In this document: positions 54,281 through 64,000 of the stretch, one piece after another
Layout: each line of letters opens with the position of its first letter
Position numbering within the stretch: position 1 is the stretch's first letter
DNA from: Elephas maximus indicus
Lineage: Eukaryota; Chordata; Mammalia; Proboscidea; Elephantidae
DNA: 64,000 nucleotides
NCBI RefSeq assembly: GCF_024166365.1
Contig: NC_064826.1
Span: 63,257,001-63,321,000, forward strand
Direction of reading: 5' to 3'
The notes under the pieces: model-generated
Seen by the model: the letters and a program-made list of their open reading frames with translations, nothing else
Database searches by the model: none
Told to the model about the DNA's origin: nothing
Position numbers and translations under genes: made by a program

Positions 54281-55270
54281 ATTTTTTTTAATTTTCATTA
54301 TGCTTTAAATGAAAGTTTACAAATCAAGTCAGGCTCTCATACAAAAATTTATATACACCTTGCTGTATACTCCTAATAGCTCACCCCCTAATGAGACAGT
54401 CTGCTTCTTCCCTTCACTCTCTCATGTCCATTCTGCCAGCTTCTAATCCCCTCTGCGCTCTCATCTCCCCTCCAGATAGGAGATGCCAACATAATCTCAA
54501 GTGTTTACTTCATCCAAGAAGTAAACCAGCATCTTTTTTTCTATCCCATTGTCCAGTCCAATCCCTGTCTGAAGAGTTGGCTTTAGGAATGGTTCCTGTC
54601 CTGGGCTAACAGAAGGTCTGGGGGCTATGACCACCAGGGTCCTTCTAGTCTCAGCCAGACCATTAAGTCTGGTCTTTTTACAGAAATTTGGGGTCTGCAT
54701 CCCACCATTCTTCTGCTCCCTCAGGGGCTCTCTGTTGTGTTCCCTGTCAGGGCAGTCATTGGTTGTAGCTGGGCACCATCTAGTTCTTCTGGTCTCAGGC
54801 TGATGTAGTCTCTGGCTTATGTAGCCTTTTCGTCTCTTGGGCTCCTAATTACCGTATGTCTTTGGTGTTCTTCATTCTCCTTTGCTCCAGGTGGGTTAAG
54901 ACCAACAGATGCATCTTAGATGGCCACTTGCTAGTGTTTAAAACCCCAGACGCCGCTCTCCGAAGTGGGATGCAGAATGTTATCTTAATAGATTTTATTA
55001 TGCCAATTGACTTAGATGTCCCTGAAACCATGGTCCCCAAACTCCTGCCCCTGCTATGCTGACCTTTGAAGCATTCAGTTTATTCAGGAAACTTCTTTGC
55101 TTTTGGTTTAGTCCAGTTGTGCTGACCTCCCCTGTATTGTGTACTGTCTTTCCCTTCACCTAAAGTAGTTCTTATCTGCTATCTAATTAGTGAATACCCC
55201 TCTGCCTCCCTCTCCTGTCTTGTAACCATCAAAGAATATTTCTTCTCTGTTTAAATTACTTTTCGAGCTG

Positions 55271-58200
55271 TTATGATAGTGGTCCTACACAATATTTGTC
55301 CTTTTGCAGCTGACTAATTTTACTCAGCATAATGCCTTCCAGATTCCCCCATGTTATGAAATGTTTCACAGATTCATCACTGTTCTTTATCGATGTGGAG
55401 TATTCCATTGTGTGAATATACCATTATTTATTTATCCATTCATCTGTCGATGGGCACCTTGGTTGCTTCCTTCTTTTTGCTATTGTAAACAGTGCTGCAG
55501 TGAACGTGGGTGCACAGGTATCTGTTTGTGTAAAGGCTCTTATTTCTCTGGGATATAGTCCAAGGAGTGGTATTGCTGGATTGTATGGTAGTTCTATTTC
55601 TAGCTTTTTAAGGAAGCGCCAAATCAGTTTCCAAAGTGGTTGTACCATTTTACATTCCCACCAGCACTGTGTAAGTGTTCCAGTCTCTCCACAACCTTTC
55701 CAACATTTATTATTTTGTGTTTTTGGATTAATGCCAGCCTTGATGGAATGAGGTGGAATCTCTTTGTAGTTTTGATTTGCGTTTATCTGATGGCTAATGA
55801 TTGTGAGCACTTCCTCATGTAACTGTTAGCTACCTGAATGTCTTTTTTAGTGAAGTTTCTGTTCATACCTTTAGCCCATTTTTTAATTTGGTTATTTGTC
55901 TTTTTGTAGTTGAGTTTTTGCAGTATCATGTAGATTTTAGAAATCAGGCGCTGATTGGAAATGTCATAGCTAAAAACTTTTTCCCAGTCTATAGGTGATA
56001 TTTTTACTCTTTTGGTGAAGTCTTCGGATGAGCATAGGTGTTTGATTTTTAGGAGCTCCCAGTTATCTAGTTTTTCTTCTGCATTGTTAGTAATGTTTTG
56101 TATACTGTTTATGCCATGTATTAGGGCCCCTAACATTGTCCCTATTTTTTCTTCCATGATCTTTATAGTTTTAGATTTTATATTTAGGTCTTTGACCCAT
56201 TTTGACTTCATTTTTGTGCACAGTGTGAGGTATGGGTCTTGTTTCATTGTTTTACAGGTGGATATCCAGTTATGCCAGCACCATTTGTTAAAAAGACTGT
56301 CTTTTCCCCCTTTAACTGTTTTGGAGTCTTTGTCAAATATCAACTGCTCATATGTGGATGGATTTATATCTGGATTTTCAGTTCTTTTCCATTGGTCTGT
56401 GTATCTGTCGTTGTACCGGTACTAGGCTGTTTTGACTACTGTGGTGGTATAATAGGTTCTAAAATCAGGTAGATTGAGGTCTCCCACTTTGTTCTTCTTT
56501 TTCAGTAATGCTTTACTTATCTGGGGCCTGTTTCCCTTCCATATGAAGTTGGTGGTTTCTCCATCTCATTAAAGAATGTCGTTGGAATTTGGACTGGAAT
56601 TGCATTAAATATATAGATCGCTTTTGATAGAATAGACATTTCTATAATGTTAAGTCTTCCTATCCATGAGCAAGGTATATTTTTCCACTTATGTAGGCCT
56701 CTTTTTGTTTCTTGCAGAAGTGTTTTGTAGTTTTCTTTGTATAAGTCTTTTACAGTCTCAGGAAAGATTTATTCCTAAGTATTTTATCTTCTTGGGGGCT
56801 ACTGTAAATGGTATTGATTTGGTGATTTCCTCTTTGATGTTCTTTTTGTTGGTATAGAGGAATCCAACTGATTTTCGTATGTTTATCTTGTAACCTGATA
56901 CTCTGCTGAACTCTTCTATTAGTTTCAGTAGTTTTCTGGAGGATTCCTTAGGGTTTTCTGTGTATAAGATCATGTCATCTACAGATAGGGACACTTTTAC
57001 TTCTTCCTTGCCAGTCTGGATGCCCTTAATTTCTTTATCTAGCCTCATTACTCTGGCCAGCACCTCCAACACAGTGTTCAGTAAGAGTGATGGTAAAGGG
57101 CATCCTCGTCTGGCTCCCGATCTCAAGGGGAATGCCTTTCAGGCTCTTTCCATTTAGGATGATGTTGGCTATTGGCTTTGTATAAATGCCGTTTTTTATG
57201 TTGAGGAATTCTCCTTCTATTCCTGTTTTGCTGAGAGTTTTTTTGTCAGATTGCTTTCCTGCATCAATTGATAAAATCATGTGATTCTCATCTTTTGTTT
57301 TATTTATATGATGGATTATATTCATTGTTTTTCTAGTGTTGAACCATCCCTGCATACCTGGTATGAATACCACTTGGTCGTGATGAATTATTTTTTTGAT
57401 ATGTTGTTGAATTCTATTGGCTAGAATTTTGTTGAGGATTTTTGCATCTGGTTTTGGTATCAGGGGTATGCTGGCATCATAGAATGAGTTTGGGAGTATT
57501 CCGTCCTTTTCTATGCTCTGAAATACCTTTCGTAGTAGTGGTGTTAACTCTTCTCTGAAAGTTCGGAAGAACTCTGGAGTGAAGCCATCTGGGCCAGGGC
57601 TTTTTTTTTTAGGTGGGAGCTTTTTGATTACCTTTTCAATCTCTTCTTTTGTTGTGGGTTTATTTAATTGTTCTACCTCTGTTTGTATTAGTTTAGGTAG
57701 GTAGTGTGTTACTAGGAATTCATCCATTTCTTCTAGGTTTTCGAATTTGTTAGAGTATCGCCCATCTTATTTCTTCTTTGGGTTATTTCCTTCCTCGTGT
57801 TTTTCTTTTGTCAGTTTGGCCAGTGTTTTATCAATTTTGTTGATTGTTTTCAAAGAACTAGCTTTTAGTCTTGTTAATTCTTTCAATTGTTTTTCTGTTT
57901 TCTATTTCATTTAGTTCAGCTCTAATTTTTATTATTTGTTTTCTTCTGGTGCTGGTGCCTGAGAGTTTCTTTTGTTGCCCTCTTTCTATTTGTTCAAGTT
58001 GTAGGGATAATTCTTTAATTTTGTCCCTTCTTTTTGTATGTGTGCATTTACTGATATAAATTGACTTCTGAGGACTACTTTTGCTGTGTCTCAATGGTTC
58101 TGATAGGAAGTGTTTTCATTCTCATTGGATTCTCTGAATATCTTTATTCCATCCTTAATGTATTCTATGATCTAGCCTTTTTTGAGCAGGGTATGTTCAG

Positions 58201-58908
58201 TTGCCAAGTGTTTTCTTTTCCCTGCTTTTTCTGTTATTGATTTCCACTTTTATGGCATTATGGTCAGAGAAGATGCTTTGTAATATTTCAGTGTTTTAGA
58301 TTCTGCTAAAGCTTGCTTGATGACCTAGTATGTGGTCTATTCTAGAGAATGTTCCATGTGCACTAGAAAAGAAAGTATACTTGGTTGCTGTTGGGTGGTG
58401 TGTTCTGTATATGTCTATGAGGTCAAGTTGGTTGATTGTGGCATTTAGATCATCCGTGTCTTTACTGAGCTTCTTTCTGGAAGAAAGTGGTGTGTTGAAG
58501 TCTCCTACTATTATTGTGGAGCTGTCTCACTTTTCAGTGCTGATAGAATTTGTTTTATTTATGGGTACAATAATATTTAATATGGTAATATCCTCCTGGT
58601 ATATTGTCCCTTTAATTGTTATATAGTGTCCTTCCTTATCCTTTATGGTGGATTTAACTTTAAAGTCTATTTTGTCAGAAATTAATATTGCCACTCCTGC
58701 TCTTTTTTGATTGTCGTTTGCTTTATATATATTTTGTCCATCCTTTGAGTTTTCGTTTGTTTGTGTCTCTAAGGTGTGTCTCTTGTAGGCAGGATATAGA
58801 CAGATGTTGTTTTTTAATCCATTCTGCCACTCTCTGTCTCTTTATTGGTGCATTTAGTCCGTTTATATTCAGCGTAATTATGGATAGGTATGAATTTAAT
58901 GCTGTCAT
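55271..58908 (-). pseudogene. L1 ORF2 remnant (endonuclease-reverse transcriptase)
   Basis: Starts MTALNSYLSIITLNINGLNA at 58908. Endonuclease pieces include QETHLR and, further in, a RIDHILGH segment. The RT part (57727-56758) has VDDMILY where FADDMIVY is usual, DD codons at 56974-56979, and appears to lack part of the segment before [12 protein letters not shown]. The cysteine-rich end (55810-55424) has CWKGCGETGTLTQCWWEC. The last stop is at 55271-55273. The length is not a multiple of three and the frame breaks several times. Confidence 0.9.
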
Positions 58909-59321
58909 TTTGATGTCCTTTTTTGTGTGTTGTTGACCTTTTTTCCCTTTTAATTTTTTTGTGCTGAGTAGATAATCTTTATATATTGTCTTTTCCTCAT
59001 ATTCATTATTGTTGGTTTTGTTTCTGCCGAGCCTGTTTTTTTGTTGTATTTTATTTTGATGTGTAGGATAGTTTGTCTCCTTTGTGGTTACTTTATTATT
59101 TACCCCTATTTTTCTAAATTTAAACCTAACTTTTATTTCTTTGTATCGCCTTGCCTTCCTGTCCGTACGAAAGATCTATGACTACATTTCTTAGTCCCTG
59201 TTTATTGTTTTAATGTTGTCGTTTTCACATAACAACATAGCTGTGTCCCTGTTTCGAGCATTTTTTAATCTTGATTTATTTTTGTGATTTCCCTGTCTGG
59301 GTTGACATCTGATTGCTCTGC

Positions 59322-60369
59322 CTAGTGTTTTAGTCTTGGGTTGATACCTGATATTATTGATTTTCTGACCAAAGAACTCCCTTTAGTATTTCTTGTAGTT
59401 TTCGTTTTGTTTTTTACAATTTCCGTTAAGTTCTGTTTATCTGGAAATGTCCTAATTTCACCTTCATATTTGAGAGACAGTTTTGCTGGATATATGATTC
59501 TTGGTTGGCAGTTTTTTTCCTTCAATTTTTTATATGTCATCCCCATTACCTTCTTGCCTGCATGGTTTCTGCAGAGTAGTCTGAGCTTATTCATATTGGC
59601 TGTCCTTTGTAGGTGACTTTTGTTTCTCCCTAGCTGCTCTTAAGATTCTCTCTTTATCCTTGGTTTTGGCAGGTTTGATTATAATATGTCTTGGTGACTT
59701 TCTTTTAACATCTACCTTATGCGGAGTTCAGTGAGCATCTTGGATAGCTATCTTCTCATCTTTCACAATATCAGAGAAGTTTTCTGCCAAAAAATCTTTG
59801 ATAATTCTCTCCTTATTTTCTGTCATCCCTCCCTGCTCTGATACTCCAATCACTCATAGGCTATTTCTCTTGATAGAGTTCCACATGATTCTTAAGTTTT
59901 CTTCATTTTTTAAAATTCTTTTATCTGATTTTTCCTGAAATATATTGGTGCCAAGTGCTTTATCTTCATGCTCACAAATTCTGCCTTCCACTTGCTTAAT
60001 TCTCCTCTTTTGACTTTATATTGAGTTGTCTAATTCTGTAATTTTATTGTTAATCTTCTGAATTTCTGATTGCTGTCTGTCAATGGATTTTTCCAGCTTA
60101 TTAAATTTTTCATTATGTTCCTGAATAACCTTTTTAATTTCTTCAGTTGCTTTATCTGTGTGTTCCTTGGCTTGTTCTGTGTATTGCCTGATTTCCTTCC
60201 TGATGTCTTAAAGGGTTCTGTATATTAATCTTTTGTATTCTGCCTCTGGTAATTCCAGGGAGGTACTCTCATCTAGAAGATCCCTTGATTCTTTGTTTTG
60301 AGAGCTTGTTGAGGCGATCGTGGTCTGTTTCTTTACGTGACTTGATATTGACACTTGTCTCCGAGCCAT
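59322..60369 (-). pseudogene. L1 ORF1 remnant (RNA-binding chaperone)
   Basis: Begins MARRQVSISS at 60369 and shows a long coiled-coil-like region, then a KRKSPRHIIIK-type segment of the RNA-binding domain and a C-terminal part containing MNKLRLLCRNHAGKK. Several in-frame stops. An intact ORF1 product would trimerise and coat L1 RNA. Confidence 0.85.
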
Positions 60370-61627
60370 CTATAAGGTATTGTATTAGTTTATTTTATGT
60401 TTGCTTACTGTATCCTAGCTTCTTGCTTTGTTTTGTTTTGATATGCCCAGATGGGTTACTTGAGTGAGCTAGCTTGATTATTTTCTCCTTTGGAGCTCTG
60501 ACATCCTGTCCCCAGCTGGCTAGAGCTGTTATCAGGTATATCAGTCTAGGAGTCCATTCACTTTTCTTGTGTGGATTCAGCCCAGGTGTCCAGGTAGCTG
60601 ATCATCAAGTGTGTGGTACAGGCTCTGTCCTACAGTCTTAGAGGGGCAGGGGTGATTGGTGTAGGTACCGGTATCTGGTTTCAGCAGGGGGTTGCACTCT
60701 GAACAAGGCAGGGGGTTGAGAATCGTTCCCTAAGTGTCTGTGAGGAAAGCATGTCCCTGTTCTCTTGAGGGTACAGGTGTGTGGGTTCTGCCGACGTACA
60801 ATGGGCACCCAGCGTTTTTGGTTGTAAGGACTGGAGCGTTCCAGTTATCCTTGGACCCCTGTCACGGGTGGCTGGGTGACCTGAGTGGAGCCACCAGTCC
60901 TTAGGCCCCTGATATGGGTAGGTGAGGACCCTGTTTAATAGGCAAAGTGGTGTTAAACATCAAATACCCCCCTCTCCACCACACAGGTGAAACAGTTGTA
61001 GTCTGCCAACAAGGGCCTTTTCTCCTGAAATAGGCCCACACAGGTCCATGCAGAGGGGAAAGGTACTCAAAGTCCACAGACTGTTTATGCCTGGACAGGA
61101 GCTGCTTCTGTCCTGAACTTCCCCAGTTAGTAGAGCTGGCAAATTGTCTTTTCCCCCAGTTGCGAATTTATTCCTTTTCCAGGGCCTGGAGGATGGCTGT
61201 AGGCACTCAACAGGGCCTATCTCAGGCCCAGGGAGATCAACAGCCGCTGAAGCCCGCTTAAGTAAAATATACGCCAAGTACATAGCTTTTGCTGAGAGTG
61301 CTGTTCTTCCCTAGTTCCTGAGGTGTGAGTAGGCTGTGCAGCTGGGTGCTTCTTCCTGAGGAAACTGAGGCGGAATGCTAGTATCAGCCCACTGCAGCCA
61401 TTCCTGGGAATGGTGCCAGATGGCTCCCGGCGATTCAGGTCCGGTAACTCCTCTCTACTTCTGAATCGTTTCTTCCTCCCCCTTCCCCTCACTTCGTTTT
61501 CTAAACTTGTGTTTGATGTTTAGGGCTCCTAGCTTGTCGTAAATATACTTGTTTCACTTGTGTTTTCAGGTCTTTGTTGTAAGAGGGCTCGCCGGAAGCG
61601 TTTGTCTATTCTGCCATCTTGGCCCCA

Positions 61628-61990
61628 CCTCGTAACTTTTGTTTCGAATGTGTTCAGGTGCCTTTTAAACATTCAAGTGAACTTGTTGAGCAGACAGTTG
61701 GATAAAAGGACCTAGCGAGATCAGAGCTGGATTTATAGATTTGGGATTCATCAGCATCTATTTGTATTTAAAATAATACTGGATAAGATCATTTGGGGAA
61801 AAGGTGTAGACAAAAAAAAAAAAATAAAAAACACAAGAGTCCTGAGCCCTGTGACATTCAGGTATTGGGCAAGGGAGAAGAGACCAGTGGAAGAGCCTGA
61901 GAAGGTCCAGTCAAAAACCAGGAGATCATGGTATCACAGCAGACAGTGTTCCAAGAAGAAGGGAGTGTAAACCTATGTTAAATGTTCCAG
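61628..61990. repeat. Ancient interspersed repeat, family unassigned
   Basis: GGATTTATAGATTTGGGATT and CCTGAGCCCTGTGACATTCA, with a GAGAAGGTCCAGTC-type end, resemble the same kind of old repeat as at 9.0-10.6 kb. Confidence 0.4.
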
Positions 61991-62700
61991 AATCTGCTAT
62001 TACAAAATGGACCACCTGATTTGACAGTATGGTGGTCGTTATTGGCCCTGGTCTCTTTATTCTAAGAATGCTGTATATCTCTAACTAGGGAGACATTCTT
62101 GAGCTTTCTGTAGTATCAACTATGGAAGTTGTAACATAGTCCTAGAAAGTAGGTATCTAAATATCAATATCTGTTCAGCATTTTAGCCCAGTTGATACTG
62201 GTAAATCATTGAATGGCTTTGAGCTTAAATAGTCATTCTCTATTGTAACTATGTCTGGAAATTAGTGTGAAATTTAGCTAATCTTCATTCTTTAATGTGT
62301 TTATGTGCAAAAAGTGTAGGTTATTTGCCCAGTGGGAACTGGAGAAATATTCTTACTTGAGCTAGAGCAAATACTCCAGGAAGGTAGTGATTATGTATGG
62401 TATATTAAAGATTAAGTTATTAATGACAATGGATAACATGGCTAAGGAATGTCATTAAGTTAGTAATGACAATTGTTAAGATAGCTAAGGAATGTCGTTT
62501 TAATCATTTCGTAAGTCATAAGGTCTGTTTCTCAGCCTTTGTGATTATTAATTTTAAATGCGATACAGTTGCATAATCATTTTTAAATTATTCAATTTTA
62601 AGTACAGCCATCATTGGGTAAGTTTTAATGATTTTGAAATGTATTCTTTATTTCCTTATTCATCTGTTTTCCTAGGTTGATAGTATATATGTTTAAATTG
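61991..62700 (+). other. Intron 12, unassigned stretch with a tandem repeat
   Basis: AT-rich. Includes two adjacent 43-bp units at 62411-62453 and 62454-62496, each starting ATTAAGTTA and ending TAAGGAATGTC. Nothing else recognised. Confidence 0.5.
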
Positions 62701-62896
62701 TGTTTGGGTGCCATCAGTTCCTACTCACAGCAACCCTATATGACAGAGTAGAACTGCTCCATAGGGTTTCCTAGGCCATAATCTTTACAGGAGCAGATTG
62801 CCAGGTAATTTTCCCTTGCAGAGTGGCAGGTGGGTTTGAACCACTGACCATTCCATTAGCAGCTGAGTGCTTAACCGTCACATAACCAGGGTTTCT
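62701..62896 (-). mobile_element. AfroSINE, long form, antisense
   Basis: Begins GGTGCCATCAGTTCCTACTC, contains CATAATCTTTACAGGAGCAG and ends ACATAACCAGGGTTTCT at the head. Confidence 0.9.
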
Positions 62897-63795
62897 AATT
62901 TAGATACCCAAATAATCAATTTTATTTTTTGATTCTATTATTATTGCTGCCATTTGATTTAAATGGTGAAGCAATTTTTTACAGGTTAGTGATTTTTCTG
63001 TTAAAGCAGGAAATAATTTTTAATAATTTAACAAATTAGGCTTTTGTCTTTCAGTCCTCTTTCTTTGGTTATATCTGGGCTCTGTGTGTGTGTGTGTGTG
63101 TCTTGACATACTTATGCTCATGCTTCTTGAGAATGTCCTGTGTTCACTTACATAATACAAAGCTAAACATTTTACCTAGCTTATAAATTCTTATGAACAA
63201 AAATTTTTCTTCTACATTTCTTTCATTTTTTAAAAAGCTGACTACGAAAGTAGCCTATGAAATTGGTGTGTATATTTAAATTATCAAATAACTTATCCTT
63301 CCTGATTTTATCTTGACTAAATGCTTGTTAAAATTACCTCAAGAAATTTCTGTTACGTTATAAAATTATCCATATGTGTGTTATACTAGGTCAGGTAGAC
63401 ATGATTAAATTAAGAAAAAAAATGATTTTTTTCTTTTTTTTAGAGCTTAGTAAAAGAATACATACACACACGGAGACATGCAACAGTAAACATATATTAT
63501 TATCCAACAGAGTTATACATTTTTGGTTTATATTCAAGCTGTGCTAAAAATTAGTTGAAGTCATTTTGATTTGAAGTGTTGAGAATAGTAGCAAATGTTC
63601 GGAGCAGCTTAAGAGGAATTTCTTTTGAGGAAAGGAGTTAAAAGAATTAGATATGGTAGCTGTTTATGCTGAAAAGAATGGATTCAGAGGAGTTGGTTAA
63701 TGAGGTAAAGAGTGTGATGCATTTTAAGTTGACGTCCTTTCCACTGTTACGTTTTGGTTTTTACTATAAAATTAACTGCCTCTCCGTTCTTTTTC
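62897..63795 (+). other. Intron 12, unassigned stretch
   Basis: AT-rich, with (TG)n at 63082-63101; no exon of VPS50 recognised. Confidence 0.5.
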
Positions 63796-63940
63796 GGTGC
63801 CCTGATAGTGCAGTGGCTGAGACCAAAAGGATGGCAGTTCGAATCCATCAGCTGCTCCTTGGAAACACTGTGGCGCCAGTTCTACTCTGTCCTATAGATT
63901 TGCTGTGAGTCAGAATCGACTTGATGGCAACGTTTTTTTT
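63796..63940 (+). mobile_element. AfroSINE, short form, with internal gap
   Basis: The head GTGCCCTGATAGTGCAGTGG joins GAGACCAAAAGGATGGCAG, so about 15 bp of the tRNA-like part are missing; the 3' half is intact. Confidence 0.9.
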
Positions 63941-64000
63941 TGTTTTCTATCCTTTTTCTGTTTTCTGACTTAATCTCGTCCTTTGTTGATGTCTTTATGC

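Larger units (their letters stand above)
54281..61627 (-). mobile_element. L1 (LINE-1), nearly full length, antisense, dead
   Basis: About 7.3 kb. From right to left: 5' UTR (61627 to about 60370) beginning AGGTGGGGCCAAGATGGCAG, with a YY1-like CAAGATGGC at the very start as in other mammalian L1s; ORF1 (60369-59322); a 0.4-kb inter-ORF region; ORF2 (58908-55271); and a 3' UTR (55270-54281). Both ORFs carry stops and frameshifts. Antisense to VPS50 in intron 12. The flanking repeat is unclear (GTTTTGCTTT and CTTTTGTTTC are possible). Confidence 0.93.

Noticed and set aside
53654..64000. A thirteenth VPS50 exon in the window
   Set aside because: No acceptor followed by an HVTPD-like reading frame was seen outside the L1; the open frames inside the L1 are retroelement sequence.

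Overview
This is a window of ordinary mammalian nuclear DNA: AT-rich, intron-dominated and densely packed with retrotransposons. About three dozen copies or fragments of a tRNA-headed SINE end in the same sequence as the RTE-type LINE copies here. That AfroSINE/RTE pairing points to an afrotherian mammal (elephant, sirenian, hyrax and relatives). The exact species cannot be read from the sequence.

One protein-coding gene is present, on the + strand: the 5' part of VPS50 (syndetin, also CCDC132), a subunit of the EARP endosomal-recycling complex. Twelve coding exons between 5800 and 53653 join in frame to give the first 314 residues, with no stop or frameshift. Human VPS50 is about 964 aa by memory, so roughly the last two thirds lie beyond 64000. 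The start sits in a small GC-richer promoter (about 5190-6000) with two opposed ZNF143-type motifs, a TCACGTGA E-box, an inverted CCAAT box and a 17-codon upstream ORF.

Layout: 1-5190 is upstream intergenic DNA with simple repeats, a CpG-rich patch holding a CTCF-like motif, and a cluster of SINE/RTE pieces. 5190-5832 is promoter and exon 1. Introns 1 (8.9 kb), 2 (12.4 kb) and 9 (14.9 kb) hold most of the SINEs, a long decayed RTE LINE (21.34-24.54 kb), MaLR-type LTRs, ancient MIR/L2-like remnants and an L1 insertion that appears to have carried a 3' transduction. Exons 3-9 lie in a compact block at 27.2-34.8 kb. Exons 10-12 lie at 49.6-53.7 kb. Intron 12 runs off the window and contains a nearly full-length but dead antisense L1 (54.28-61.63 kb).

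I found no CRISPR array, operon, RNA gene or new defence-like system, and I do not think this window holds one. The points of interest are promoter architecture and retrotransposition scars: a probable L1 3' transduction ending at an LTR poly(A) signal, a 5'-inverted (twin-primed) SINE with a perfect 13-bp target-site duplication, a head-to-head SINE pair, a triple target-site duplication, a long-arm DNA hairpin, and a tRNA-Gly-headed SINE whose body resembles both ends of the resident RTE LINE.
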